From a bacterium (GTDB lineage: Bacteria; Patescibacteriota; Minisyncoccia; UBA6257; JAGOQP01): a DNA stretch of 55,099 nucleotides. Position numbers and translations under genes: made by a program. How positions within the stretch are numbered: the first letter of the stretch is position 1; every line of letters begins with the position of its first letter. A model generated the notes under the pieces. It had not been told where the DNA came from and did not search any database. It saw only the letters and a program-made list of their open reading frames with translations. The DNA lies in NCBI GenBank assembly GCA_021780155.1, contig JAJXZH010000024.1, positions 1 to 55,099 of the forward strand, in the 5' to 3' direction. Below, in pieces: positions 24,140-32,770 of this stretch.

Positions 24140-27100
24140 TTAAATTTCTGTTGTGGTGGTGATAGTTATTGTCTCTTGATTTTTGGAAGGGGAAGAAACG
24201 ATTTCGGAAGTCGTTGCGGTATTTGTTTCATTTTGAGTTTCCGATGTGGTTGTTGTAGTCAGAAGTTCAACTTCGTTGATTTTTATCTCTTCGGTTGTTG
24301 TTGTTTGGGTTGTTGTCGCTTCTTCTGCCGTTTTGGCAAAATCATTTTCTATAATTTCGGTCGTTGTTTGTGTTGTTGTCGCCAGATTTAGCAATTCCGT
24401 TTCAATTATTTCAAGATTTTCATCTAAAGAATTTTCCGATTCCGGACTGACGACGATTAAATTTGATTCGTTCGTGTTTAATTTTTCATCGTTTGCCAAA
24501 TTATTTATTGTCGAAGTCGAGTTCACGGGCAATAAATCTTGATTTTCGTTTTTTACAACAATATCCAGCTCTTTCAAAGATGAGCTCGCGTTGTCATTTT
24601 CGGTTGATGTGGCTTCGGTTGTGGTTGCGAGAGTGGAAGTTGTTTGGTCGAAAATTCCTTTTATTTTAATTGATTGATTTTTTGGCTGAGAAAGGAGATT
24701 TGCCATCTCGGTTATTGTCTGAGGATAACCAAACAATCTGAAAAATATATCTTTTGTTGAATGCTCGGCCCAATCTACGCCGGAACTTCCCGGTTTTCTA
24801 AAGACATAAACATTTGTTTCGGTGGGAGTGTTATTTGCCATGGATATGGAAAGTCCCTGGTCTCTATTTGATACATCTCCGTTTAATGTTTTCACTTCAA
24901 AAAAATAATTTCCTGGAGTCAAAAGCAATGACTGATCCATTTTGATATCAAAAATCTTTTGCTCAAAGTAATACAGCGCGGGAATTTGAGTGATGACTTT
25001 AGAATATATTTCGGTAAGTCCGTTATTGGGATCAGACGATGTCCCATCAATTAAACTGATTGAAATTCGCGCATCAAAACTAGAAGGCGGAATTGTTTGA
25101 TTCCAAAATTGTTTTATATTATGCGCTTCCAAAAGCAGTTCGGTTATTTTGCTCGGATTTTTTATATTGATTTTCTCTCCGATTTTGTAGATTTGATTTG
25201 AGTTTTCGGTGGTGGCAATGTCGTAGGTTCTGTCCCAAGGATATTTTTCCGTCGTGCCGGCAATAAATTGAGGCGGATTAAAATCCAGGATGAAACTTGA
25301 AACTTCAGACGGCAATCCAAAATTGTCTTTGGCTCTCAGATAAAATTTATATTTTCCCGCATCCCCCAGAGAAATTTCTGGACCGGTTTGGAATAAATTT
25401 CCGTTGCTTATGGCATATTGTTTATAAGTTTTATTCCACAAAAGCGAGGAATTATTTTCTGTTTCCGTTGATGTTGAGTCGGTTGATGTGGAAACGGCAT
25501 ATTCATAAGTGATGAGTTTGTCCACGCTGTCTTTATCGGTTGTGTCGTCCCAAGTTAAAAATACATGAGGGTTATAGATTTCTTCATCGTGAAGTTTAAC
25601 TGCGAAGTTTTGAATTTTTTCCGGCGGATAATGTTTCGGCGCCGGATATTTTAGATAGTGTTTTGTTTTATCAATCGCCGCCAATTTTAAAATTTCTTCC
25701 CACCCACTCCAAACGCTGGAATGGTCATAAGCATAAAAAGCGACGGTCACATAATCGTTTTCCGATAGCTCTTTTTGAGGAAGCGCTTTTAACAAAAACG
25801 ATTTATCTTCAAAATATTCTTTTGATGGCGTGCCGGACATTAAACAATAAAGCGGACAAGGATCCAATACATCTGCCGACATAAACATATTTAGCGGACC
25901 CGGATAAGCGGCGCAATGATTGTAATCGACAGTTAACAAACTGGCGGCAATTTCTTGAGATTGTGTTTTATATCCGCCTTCAATCATCGGCTCTTTTGCC
26001 GCTTCGTGATTTAGAAAAAATACCAAAATTGAGCCGTTTAGATTTCCCCGCGGAGCATATAAATTGGGGACAAACGGATATTGAGAATATCTTCCCTCTA
26101 AATAATATCCTTCGTTTCCGTTAGAATCTTTTTGTTTAAAAAAATCGAGCGAATCCAAAAAACTCGGAAAGTAAATTGAAGCGGTTGTTGTTGGTGATGA
26201 TAATCCTTCGGCGTCCATCGCTAAAATTGACCAAAAATAATCCCTTCCAATTTCGTCCACATTTTTTGATATTGATGATGAAGCGGTTTGCCCGATTTCA
26301 TTTTCTTTGTCGTCAACAATTTTATAAGTCAATTTATTATTTTCCGAAATTGTAGAGCTCGAAGTTGAAGTTGAAATAATCTCCGAGCTTGATGTTGTTT
26401 GCCAGGATGCCGATAAAATTAAACTTGTCGTTGAATAAGAAAGTGAAAAATTTTCGACAGCCAAAGGAGCATTTCTTGGTTCGGCTAAATTCAAAAGTCC
26501 TTGAGGACGAGGATTTTGGCGAATTTCAAAATCTCCTTCAGGCATTCCGGTTTTGCATCCATTGCCCAAAAATTCGCCTTCGTTTTTTGGACTTACGCAA
26601 AAATTTCCGCTTAAAGCCAACCGTTCTGCACTTTGATTTGAATCGGGCGCTGTCACGGAAAATACATTCGGCAAATTAACATCTCCGTAGGCGATGTAGT
26701 CAATAATAGAGAGGTCGTTTTCGGAAGGTATTGGTTCGATTGAATTTGACAAAAAGACAATCGCCGAACTTTTTGAAAGAGAATAAGAATAAATCAAGTC
26801 GGGATTTTTTTGGGAATAAATGCCGTCTTTATTCGCCAATAAAAAAAATTTTAACGGCGGAACGACGATGTCTTCGTTTATTTTTGCCAAAAAGTGGATA
26901 TTGTGAGTGGAGGTTGCTTGTCCGCTCAGATATTGCAGGGAGTATCCCTTGAGAGAAATGGGATTTTGAGTCGGATTATAAAGCTCAATAAATTCATCGT
27001 CCGGATTTTGTCCGTCGGTTTGAATTTCACTAATAACCAAATGAGTTGGCGTTCCGGAATATTTTTGAGTTTGGGAAAAAATATTTTCTTTTCCCGGAGT

Positions 27101-29950
27101 GGGCGCCGATTCTTTCCATCCGTCAGAAAATTTTTGGATTGATTTTCCGTTATCGTTGCCTCCCCATTCCGGTAAGTAATTTACCTCATCGATTTTCAAA
27201 TCGCCATTTTTTATGGCGATTATTTTACCGCTATTGTTAAGCGAAAAAGAGCTGTCAAACAAAGCAAAAGATTCATCATAAATTTGGCCATAAATTGCCG
27301 GATAATCCAGCTTGAATTGCTCGGCATCGTCGGCGATGACGGCATATTCTCCGGCACCGATAGTTGTCGGTCCTCCCCTTAAAGATAATAAATGCCCCGT
27401 TTCTCCTTCAAAAATTTTCCATTTTGCGATATCCACCGACGTTTCTCCGCTGTTATAAATTTCTATCCACTCCCGATTATTGTCGGCCCCTTTTGGGTTA
27501 TACATTATTTCATTTATAACAATCGGATAAAATTGCGGAGTTTCTTTGGGTGTCGGATTGTCTTGAGCGGTTTGAGAATTGGAAGTTGAATTAGTTGTTC
27601 CGCCTCCACCGGATGAATATCCAAAACTATTTTCGTTTTTGGGAGTGCCACCGATGGTCGCTGATGTATGCCAACCAAAAAAGTTTGAATTTCTTTCGGC
27701 GGTTCTTTTGGAAGAGACATCTCCCGAAGGCCAGTTGGGCGAGGCGATAATTTCGTCAATTAGTCGGCAATTGGCATCAAATAATCTCAGTCCGCTGTTT
27801 TCGTTTGCCAAAGACCCTGAATAAATCAAATCGGCCTTGATGTTGGCAACGGAGTTGTCGTCGGTTCTTTCCAATAATAAAAATTTTTCCGTATTTGAAT
27901 TTGGGGCAAATTTTATTTTTCCCAGATCTATTTCTATTTTGTTGTCTTTGCCTATCAGTTGGTAGCCGGACAGGTTCAATTCCGAGTTTGAAATATTTTT
28001 TAATTCAATCCACTCGTCATTTGAGCTATTTAGCGTTCCCATCCAAGCCACTTCGTTGATAATTAAATTTTTAAGCGACGGGGTTTGATTTTGACCCGAT
28101 GAAAATTGACAGAAGTTTTTTATTTCACTAGAAAGATTATTTGAAGTGTTGTTGTCGGCATTTGATTTGTCGGTTGTATTTTGATTTTCGGTATTGTCGC
28201 TATTTTGTTCTTCACTTGAGCTGGCGGTTGTGGTTGATGTTAAATTATTTGCTGTCGTGTCTTTTTTACAAGCCGGCCCCCAAAGTCCTAATTTTGATGC
28301 GCGAGCTGTCGTTTGCGCGTCCAAAAATTCTTGGTCTTTGGAATGTTTTTGACCGAAATTATAGGCGTAAGCATAACCTTCGGCAACCAATATTTCGTTT
28401 GCCAAATTATTGCCGTCCCAAACATAAGCCAACGTTCTGTCATATTTGTCGGTTCTTGTTCCGGGGATATATTCAAGGCGGACATTTTTGTTGAGCGTCA
28501 ATTCTTTGTTTCTTTGAAGGGCCTCTTCGGCAAAACAATCGCTTTTGCCTTGTCGGTAGGCAATTTCCGGAGCATCAATCCCGATGTAGCGGATAACCGT
28601 TCCGTTATCCAAAACTATCGTGTCGCCGTCTATCACTCGCGATACTTTGTATGTCTTGGTGGATTGGTTTTTGCTCGAACCGGTTGTTGTCGGCGGGGAA
28701 ATTTTATTGTTGATTGTGTTTTCGTTTGTTGCGGAATCAATCGGAGAGCTTGAGTTCTGAATCTGATTTTGCCCATCGGACGGGATTTGAGAAATTTCTT
28801 GAAAGTCGTTTCCACTTCCAAAAACTCCCAAAACAAAATTTTTGGCGGAGTTCCAACTATTTTTGACTGCATCAGCGGCTTGAGCCAAAAATGATGGAGA
28901 TTCTTTTTTGGCAAATGCTGGATTGTCTTTATTTTTTTCAACTTCGTTAAAAAATAAATTTATCGCTCCGGCGCTGTATTGAGTCGCTTTTTTTGATAAC
29001 AAGGACCAGTAGTCTTTTAAAACTTGATCTCCTCCAGATTTATTAACTGATAAGACATAATTTTCTTTACTTGATGAGACGGAATTTAATATGCTTTGTT
29101 TTTTAACAATTAAAATTTTATAAGTATTTCCAAATTGATCAGTTTTATATTCGTAATTATAATCGCCTTCTACTATTGGATAATCTGGTTGTGGCATTGA
29201 ATATCCGCTTTGAATTCCGATAGTGTCTTTGCTGTAAAAATTATTATTTGAGTAAGTCGCCATCCGGTCAAAATAAGAATTCAAGTCAGCCAATTCTATT
29301 GGTTTTGAATTTTTTATGCTTTGAGTTAGTAATGTGTCCGGATGGGATAAGGTATATTGAGTGGAATAATTTTCATAAGGACTATCTCCCGGATGGGGGT
29401 CGTTTCGGGTATGGTCGGGAACCGAAACATCCTGTATGAGGTGAGCGATGTGTCCTAAGGTAAACATCGCCATTTCTTTATCTCCTTGTATCCAATACTT
29501 CATTGCTTCGTTCCAGGTAAAATCCGCCGTTGGGAAAAACTTTTCTATTTTGCCCGATTGGATTGAAGAAAGTATAGTGGCGATTACCGGAGAATATTGA
29601 ATTCTGTTTTGATTGCCACCATCTTGCGCCCAGAGTTTTGATGCTTGCCAATCTCCCAGTTGGTAAAGGGGCTCTATTTTTCCGTCTTGAGAAAGCCCTC
29701 TATTATAAATTGGGTCATAAAAGTGATTCATCCAGCGGGGAGGGTCGTCTTCGCGTCTAACTCCGTCCAGCAGATATTTTTCAAGGTCGGAGTTTATTTT
29801 GCTTGAATAATTGTTATTAAATAGTTTTATAGCGGTGTCGGAAATAAATTCGTGAGTTCCGGAATCGTAAGCGAGGGTCAATTTGAAATTAAAAATAAAA
29901 AGTCCCAGTATTACCGGGACCAAAAAGATTACATATTTTCTATTTTCCAT
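24140..29950 (-). CDS. Giant secreted protein: zinc phospholipase C-like, thermonuclease and lamin-tail domains
   Basis: 1936 aa. A signal peptide (FLVPVILGLFIFNFKLTLA) leads to SGTHEFISDTAIKLF and GHIAHLIQDVSVPDHT (about residues 30-340), a His/Asp pattern like zinc-dependent phospholipase C or S1/P1 nucleases. A Ser/Thr linker precedes a staphylococcal-nuclease domain (about 430-560): RVIDGDTIVL, YIGIDAPE and TDKYDRTLAYVW keep the acidic and Arg catalytic positions. Three lamin-tail-like repeats follow: INEVAWMG (about 627), INEIMYNP (about 809), ISEIQTDG (about 970), each with a WIE(L/I) or FIEL strand. The rest has fibronectin-like phrases, and the last 110 residues are Thr/Glu-rich. No anchor at the C-terminus. 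It probably scavenges nucleic acid or attacks membranes outside the cell. It overlaps its upstream partner by 22 bp. Confidence 0.85.
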   Translation of the reverse strand: MENRKYVIFLVPVILGLFIFNFKLTLAYDSGTHEFISDTAIKLFNNNYSSKINSDLEKYLLDGVRREDDPPRWMNHFYDPIYNRGLSQDGKIEPLYQLGDWQASKLWAQDGGNQNRIQYSPVIATILSSIQSGKIEKFFPTADFTWNEAMKYWIQGDKEMAMFTLGHIAHLIQDVSVPDHTRNDPHPGDSPYENYSTQYTLSHPDTLLTQSIKNSKPIELADLNSYFDRMATYSNNNFYSKDTIGIQSGYSMPQPDYPIVEGDYNYEYKTDQFGNTYKILIVKKQSILNSVSSSKENYVLSVNKSGGDQVLKDYWSLLSKKATQYSAGAINLFFNEVEKNKDNPAFAKKESPSFLAQAADAVKNSWNSAKNFVLGVFGSGNDFQEISQIPSDGQNQIQNSSSPIDSATNENTINNKISPPTTTGSSKNQSTKTYKVSRVIDGDTIVLDNGTVIRYIGIDAPEIAYRQGKSDCFAEEALQRNKELTLNKNVRLEYIPGTRTDKYDRTLAYVWDGNNLANEILVAEGYAYAYNFGQKHSKDQEFLDAQTTARASKLGLWGPACKKDTTANNLTSTTTASSSEEQNSDNTENQNTTDKSNADNNTSNNLSSEIKNFCQFSSGQNQTPSLKNLIINEVAWMGTLNSSNDEWIELKNISNSELNLSGYQLIGKDNKIEIDLGKIKFAPNSNTEKFLLLERTDDNSVANIKADLIYSGSLANENSGLRLFDANCRLIDEIIASPNWPSGDVSSKRTAERNSNFFGWHTSATIGGTPKNENSFGYSSGGGGTTNSTSNSQTAQDNPTPKETPQFYPIVINEIMYNPKGADNNREWIEIYNSGETSVDIAKWKIFEGETGHLLSLRGGPTTIGAGEYAVIADDAEQFKLDYPAIYGQIYDESFALFDSSFSLNNSGKIIAIKNGDLKIDEVNYLPEWGGNDNGKSIQKFSDGWKESAPTPGKENIFSQTQKYSGTPTHLVISEIQTDGQNPDDEFIELYNPTQNPISLKGYSLQYLSGQATSTHNIHFLAKINEDIVVPPLKFFLLANKDGIYSQKNPDLIYSYSLSKSSAIVFLSNSIEPIPSENDLSIIDYIAYGDVNLPNVFSVTAPDSNQSAERLALSGNFCVSPKNEGEFLGNGCKTGMPEGDFEIRQNPRPQGLLNLAEPRNAPLAVENFSLSYSTTSLILSASWQTTSSSEIISTSTSSSTISENNKLTYKIVDDKENEIGQTASSSISKNVDEIGRDYFWSILAMDAEGLSSPTTTASIYFPSFLDSLDFFKQKDSNGNEGYYLEGRYSQYPFVPNLYAPRGNLNGSILVFFLNHEAAKEPMIEGGYKTQSQEIAASLLTVDYNHCAAYPGPLNMFMSADVLDPCPLYCLMSGTPSKEYFEDKSFLLKALPQKELSENDYVTVAFYAYDHSSVWSGWEEILKLAAIDKTKHYLKYPAPKHYPPEKIQNFAVKLHDEEIYNPHVFLTWDDTTDKDSVDKLITYEYAVSTSTDSTSTETENNSSLLWNKTYKQYAISNGNLFQTGPEISLGDAGKYKFYLRAKDNFGLPSEVSSFILDFNPPQFIAGTTEKYPWDRTYDIATTENSNQIYKIGEKINIKNPSKITELLLEAHNIKQFWNQTIPPSSFDARISISLIDGTSSDPNNGLTEIYSKVITQIPALYYFEQKIFDIKMDQSLLLTPGNYFFEVKTLNGDVSNRDQGLSISMANNTPTETNVYVFRKPGSSGVDWAEHSTKDIFFRLFGYPQTITEMANLLSQPKNQSIKIKGIFDQTTSTLATTTEATSTENDNASSSLKELDIVVKNENQDLLPVNSTSTINNLANDEKLNTNESNLIVVSPESENSLDENLEIIETELLNLATTTQTTTEIIENDFAKTAEEATTTQTTTTEEIKINEVELLTTTTTSETQNETNTATTSEIVSSPSKNQETITITTTTEI

Positions 29951-30516
29951 ACGTTTGAGTATTTATTTAATATTAAATTTATGTCATAAAGTAATTTTCC
30001 TTCTGCGTTTCTTATTTCAAATCCAAATTTTCCGTCAGTCCATGATCCCGCCGGAGTTGCTTTTGATAGCAGATTAACAACGTCATTTAATTTTCCAGAC
30101 AGTTTCAGTTCATTGAGATTACTTAACCAATTAGCATTCCTCGTCCCGTCATCGTCTAACAAAAAATAATTTGACGCCAGATCAACATTTCCGTTTTTAA
30201 GAGCTTCAATAAATAAATTTAAGGTGTCTTGCGGTGTCGCTCCTCCGTAAGTGTCGGCTTCCATAGCTGCCTCGTATTTTTGTTGGAAATTAAGATATTT
30301 TTGGTAGTTTGCTTCCGATTGGCGAGCGTATCGCGCCGATGGGCTCAAATAGTTTTCCCAAGAATAATATCCTCCGGCAATTAAAATCAAAATTCCCAAA
30401 AAAATTGAAGCAAATATAATAAGGTGTTTTCTTTTTGGTCCTTTTTTAAAACCGGAAGAAACAAACCCATCTTGAGAATATTCTCCCGAAACAAAATCAT
30501 TTTTTTTATCATCCAT
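29929..30516 (-). CDS. Membrane-anchored protein with NTF2-like extracellular domain
   Basis: 195 aa. A basic cytoplasmic stretch (FKKGPKRKHL), one membrane helix (about 30-50), then an extracellular part: TPQDTLNLFIEALKNGNVDLASNYF followed by beta strands ending NLILNKYSNVWKIENM, which has the look of an NTF2/DUF4878-type cone fold. Its end overlaps the start of the 1936-aa secreted protein by 22 bp, so the two are translationally coupled. I infer a helper or immunity-like partner at the membrane, but no direct evidence shows this. Confidence 0.65.
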   Translation of the reverse strand: MDDKKNDFVSGEYSQDGFVSSGFKKGPKRKHLIIFASIFLGILILIAGGYYSWENYLSPSARYARQSEANYQKYLNFQQKYEAAMEADTYGGATPQDTLNLFIEALKNGNVDLASNYFLLDDDGTRNANWLSNLNELKLSGKLNDVVNLLSKATPAGSWTDGKFGFEIRNAEGKLLYDINLILNKYSNVWKIENM

Positions 30517-30542
30517 ATATTTTATTGGTTAATTTTAAGCGC

Positions 30543-30566
30543 AAAAAATCCATCGCGAGGATGGAT
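30543..30566 (-). terminator. Minus-strand terminator upstream of the NTF2-like gene
   Basis: ATCCATC / GATGGAT with a 5-nt loop, then TTTTTT on the minus strand. It ends the short transcript that would start near 30651, only 27 bp before the next ATG. Confidence 0.65.
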
Positions 30567-30587
30567 GTTAAAAGACGGTAAACAAAG

Positions 30588-30650
30588 CTAATAAAAAAAG
30601 CGCCCCCTTCTGCAATTAAATCGGTAAATGAGTGAAAATATTTTGCTCAT
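30588..30650 (-). CDS. Possible 20-aa leaderless mini-ORF (or part of a small RNA)
   Basis: ATG at 30650 is 7 nt after TATAAT (extended -10, TGATATAAT). It would encode MSKIFSLIYRFNCRRGRFFY and stop at TAG 30588, then a terminator follows. The start region can also fold (ATGAG/CTCAT hairpin). It could be a leader peptide for the downstream operon, a small RNA, or chance. Too short for any family assignment. Confidence 0.3.
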   Translation of the reverse strand: MSKIFSLIYRFNCRRGRFFY

Positions 30651-30657
30651 TTTTTAT

Positions 30658-30663
30658 ATTATA
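30658..30663 (-). promoter_or_regulatory. Extended -10 of the minus-strand short transcript
   Basis: TGATATAAT on the minus strand, in the divergent region shared with the winged-helix gene; no good -35. Confidence 0.45.
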
Positions 30664-30692
30664 TCACCACTTTTCATTGATAGCGGTAGATT

Positions 30693-30701
30693 TGTGGATA
30701 A
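30693..30701 (-). promoter_or_regulatory. DnaA box upstream of the winged-helix gene
   Basis: TGTGGATAA (TTATCCACA on minus), a perfect consensus, 30 bp before the -35 of the winged-helix gene. The other perfect boxes in the window lie in the UPF0102 hairpin and after gyrA. Confidence 0.5.
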
Positions 30702-30730
30702 CTCTCCTTAATTGTAAATTTTAGCAAACA

Positions 30731-30759
30731 TTGACATAAACAAATTTTAGTTTTATGTT
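30731..30759 (+). promoter_or_regulatory. Promoter of the winged-helix gene
   Basis: TTGACA, 17-bp spacer, TATGTT, 8 nt from ATG 30768: leaderless. Confidence 0.65.
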
Positions 30760-30767
30760 TTGATTAA

Positions 30768-31682
30768 ATGTATAGCAAAGAATTTTTTATACAAAGGTCT
30801 TTTGAAGTTGTTTGGGCGGTTTTTAGGGTCGCCGAACACACAACCAGACAAAAAATAAAACAAGGTCTCGAAGACAAGGCGGTTGATTATTTATTGGCAA
30901 AGGATTTGATGACTTTGGATGGATTGGAAGAGGTTGTTCGCCTTTCGGGACAAATAAAAGAAATCAATCAAATAAATACCAGTGTTCTTTTGAGAGAAAT
31001 AGGAAATTTAAGAGCGGCGATGTTGGAACTTGATGGCACCCAGAGAAAACAACTCGCGTCGGCCATCACTCCGGAAAATGCGCCAAAAATTGAAGAAGTC
31101 TTTTCTCGTCCGCCGATGAGAGTTTCGGATTTGATAGAAATTATGAAAAAGAGCGGTTTTGAGATAAAAGAAAGTAAGGTGGAAGAAAAAGAACCGGCTC
31201 CAAAAGATTATTTGGAAAAAAATTTATTGGAAACAAACAAATCAACGCAGACGAATAATATTTATTTTGGCAAAAGTCCGGCAAGGGAAGAAATCAATTT
31301 TGTAAAGGAAAAGCAGGAAGAAATTAAATATGAGCATAAAGAGTCCGGCAAGGAAGAAATAAATAGTCCGGCAAGGGAAGAAAGTCCGGCAACTGCCAAT
31401 CTAAATAGTCCGGCAAGGCAGGAATCCGGCAAGGAAGAAATAAAAAGTCCGGCAAGCAAAAAAGATAGATTTGAAGCTATTATTGGTTTTAAGGAGAGAA
31501 ACTCAATTATAATGGAGGTTTTAAACAAGAGATCTCTTTGCCATACCAAAGATTTAGTTGATGCTTTGCCGAATATCAGCGAAAGAACGGTAAGATACGA
31601 CATTCAACGCCTTGTTGATAAGGGAATAATAGAGAGAGTCGGTACTGGTGGTCCCAATTCGTTTTTCAGAATCAAAAAATAA
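30768..31682 (+). CDS. Winged-helix DNA-binding protein with repeat-filled linker
   Basis: 304 aa. Residues 1-125 are helical (RQKIKQGLEDKAVDYLLAKDLMTLDGLEEVV, MRVSDLIEIMKKSG). Residues about 165-235 are a linker made of SPARE, ESGKEE and SPASKK pieces. The last 65 residues are a winged helix of the DeoR/HTH_11 type: NSIIMEVLNKRSLCHTKDLVD, SERTVRYDIQRLVDKGIIERVG. It is probably a regulator. The linker pieces are translations of seven AGTCCGGCAAGG DNA repeats, five in one frame and two in another. A perfect DnaA box lies upstream. I cannot name its targets; binding of its own internal repeats is possible. Confidence 0.75.
   Translation: MYSKEFFIQRSFEVVWAVFRVAEHTTRQKIKQGLEDKAVDYLLAKDLMTLDGLEEVVRLSGQIKEINQINTSVLLREIGNLRAAMLELDGTQRKQLASAITPENAPKIEEVFSRPPMRVSDLIEIMKKSGFEIKESKVEEKEPAPKDYLEKNLLETNKSTQTNNIYFGKSPAREEINFVKEKQEEIKYEHKESGKEEINSPAREESPATANLNSPARQESGKEEIKSPASKKDRFEAIIGFKERNSIIMEVLNKRSLCHTKDLVDALPNISERTVRYDIQRLVDKGIIERVGTGGPNSFFRIKK
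31275..31456 (+). repeat. Short repeat AGTCCGGCAAGG, cluster 2 (seven direct copies inside a gene)
   Basis: Copies at 31275, 31342, 31365, 31383 (ends CAAC), 31407, 31424 (A-TCCGGCAAGG) and 31446, all in the same direction. Relative to the reading frame the 31342 and 31424 copies are shifted and encode ESGK, whereas the others encode SPAR/SPAT/SPAS. Confidence 0.85.
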
Positions 31683-31902
31683 CGTTATAAATGGTAAAAA
31701 ACGATAAAAACGTTAAAACATCAGGGAAAACCTTAGCTATTCTTGAAATTATCGGGTCAGTTGGAAATAACAGGAGAAAACGCATAATCGCATAATATAG
31801 AGCAATATGACCTGTAACGTCTTTGGTTATTCTTCGTTTTTATTATTTGTAACCAACAAAGTCGGTAGTTTATTTTCAAAATAAGCGCAATCAATTAACT
31901 AT

Positions 31903-31932
31903 TTGACATTTTGTAATTGATTCGTTTATACT
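31903..31932 (+). promoter_or_regulatory. Strong promoter of a candidate structured RNA
   Basis: TTGACA, 18-bp spacer, TATACT. Predicted transcription start near 31939. Confidence 0.7.
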
Positions 31933-31938
31933 GAAAAT

Positions 31939-32075
31939 GTTACAAGTTAATAGTTCCGTTCTTTCAAATAATATTTGAAGGAGTGAGGCGGAGCACAAGC
32001 AAGATATAGTCGGCTTTATTGCCGAATATTCACTGCTGATTTATCGCCTCACGAAAGTGAGGATTTTTATTTTTA
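31939..32075 (+). ncRNA. Candidate structured non-coding RNA or attenuator
   Basis: About 135 nt between a near-consensus promoter and a terminator, with no ORF. It can fold as a rod: GTGAGGCG (31983-31990) with CGCCTCAC (32045-32052), AGCA with TGCT, ATAT with ATAT, and TCGGC with GCCGA around a TTTATT loop. The terminator hairpin CCTCAC-GAAA-GTGAGG shares its 5' arm with the outer stem, so the two folds exclude each other, as in riboswitches and attenuators. I did not recognise 6S, SRP, tmRNA, RNase P or a known riboswitch core. Confidence 0.5.
32047..32075 (+). terminator. Terminator of the candidate RNA
   Basis: CCTCAC GAAA GTGAGG, then ATTTTTATTTTT. GNRA tetraloop. Confidence 0.75.
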
Positions 32076-32118
32076 TAAATTCCTCGCTCACCTCGCTTGG
32101 CGACGTGAATCAGATAGG

Positions 32119-32332
32119 CACAAGCTTGGAATGACAGGCGTGTGTCATCCCGTTGGAAAACGGGATCCAGGAGTCACAAGAACAAAACTCTGGATTCCAA
32201 ATCAAGTTTGGAATGACAAGCTAAACAAAAATCTGGATTCCAAATCAAGTTTGGAATGACAAGCTAAACAAAAATCTGGATTCCAAATCAAGTTTGGAAT
32301 GACAGATTTAGAATGACAGAAAAGAATGACAG
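32119..32332. repeat. Palindromic repeat array left of the S-layer-like gene
   Basis: Units of two kinds: TGTCATCCCGTT...AACGGGATCCAG, and CTGGATTCCAAA-TCAAG-TTTGGAATGACA. The second unit is repeated three times with CTAAACAAAAAT... spacers of identical length. Broken end pieces (GGAATGACAG) flank the array. Confidence 0.85.
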
Positions 32333-32360
32333 GGGAAAACATATAAATATATAAAAAAAT

Positions 32361-32417
32361 CTTGTTCGGTGCTAAATTCTAAAAAATTGGAATTTAACAC
32401 GGACCAAGATTTGGTCC
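32361..32417 (+). promoter_or_regulatory. Two competing hairpins in the S-layer gene leader
   Basis: A long imperfect hairpin (CTTGTTCGGTG..TAAATTC with GAATTTA.ACACGGACCAAG) overlaps a compact one, GGACCAA-GAT-TTGGTCC (32401-32417). They share the GGACCAAG strand. Confidence 0.4.
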
Positions 32418-32770
32418 AAAAAGAAATCAAGAATGTTAAGAATAAATTGATGGAGGATAGTTTATGAATGTAATCCGAAATTGATGTTAACCTGCGTCGA
32501 CTCGTCAAAGATGAGTTGAAAAATTTTAATTTGCCTCGCGTTTGTTTTTGTTAATTTTTGTAAAAAATATCCGTCCTTGTTTTTTAAATAAAATAAGGAC
32601 AGCACTTAATTTATTATAGGAGCTCTTCTGATTATTAACTTGCTGATGCGTCCTCACCGATGAAGCAGTGGGTCGATAATAATACGAGAATAGCTTTCTG
32701 AAATCCAATTTAATTTTGAATTAAATTTAGTCAAAAATAAAATAATAATGTATTTTCTGTAAAACCTAAA

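Larger units (their letters stand above)
31683..32770. other. 1.1-kb gene-free region: RNA unit, repeat array, structured leader
   Basis: No convincing protein gene. In order: about 200 bp plain AT-rich sequence; a promoter and a structured RNA with terminator (31903-32075); a palindromic repeat array (32119-32332); then about 430 bp with several inverted repeats leading to the S-layer-like gene (32361-32409, 32401-32417, 32573-32600, 32707-32727). Confidence 0.6.

Noticed and set aside
24246-24542. 98-aa Val-rich ORF antisense to the giant gene's Thr/Glu tail
   Set aside because: It is the complement of Thr/Glu codon repeats; low complexity, no start signals.
31939-32075. 6S, SRP or tmRNA as identity of the structured RNA
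   Set aside because: Length, apical loop and conserved cores (SRP GGAA loop motif, 6S central bubble, tRNA-like ends) are not seen.
32119-32332. CRISPR array
   Set aside because: Repeats are palindromic and adjacent, with identical short spacers, and no cas genes are near. They are dispersed palindromic repeats.
32639-32680. Hammerhead ribozyme-like CTGATGCG...GATGAAGC
   Set aside because: The core CUGAUGA and GAAA positions and the three stems are not all present.
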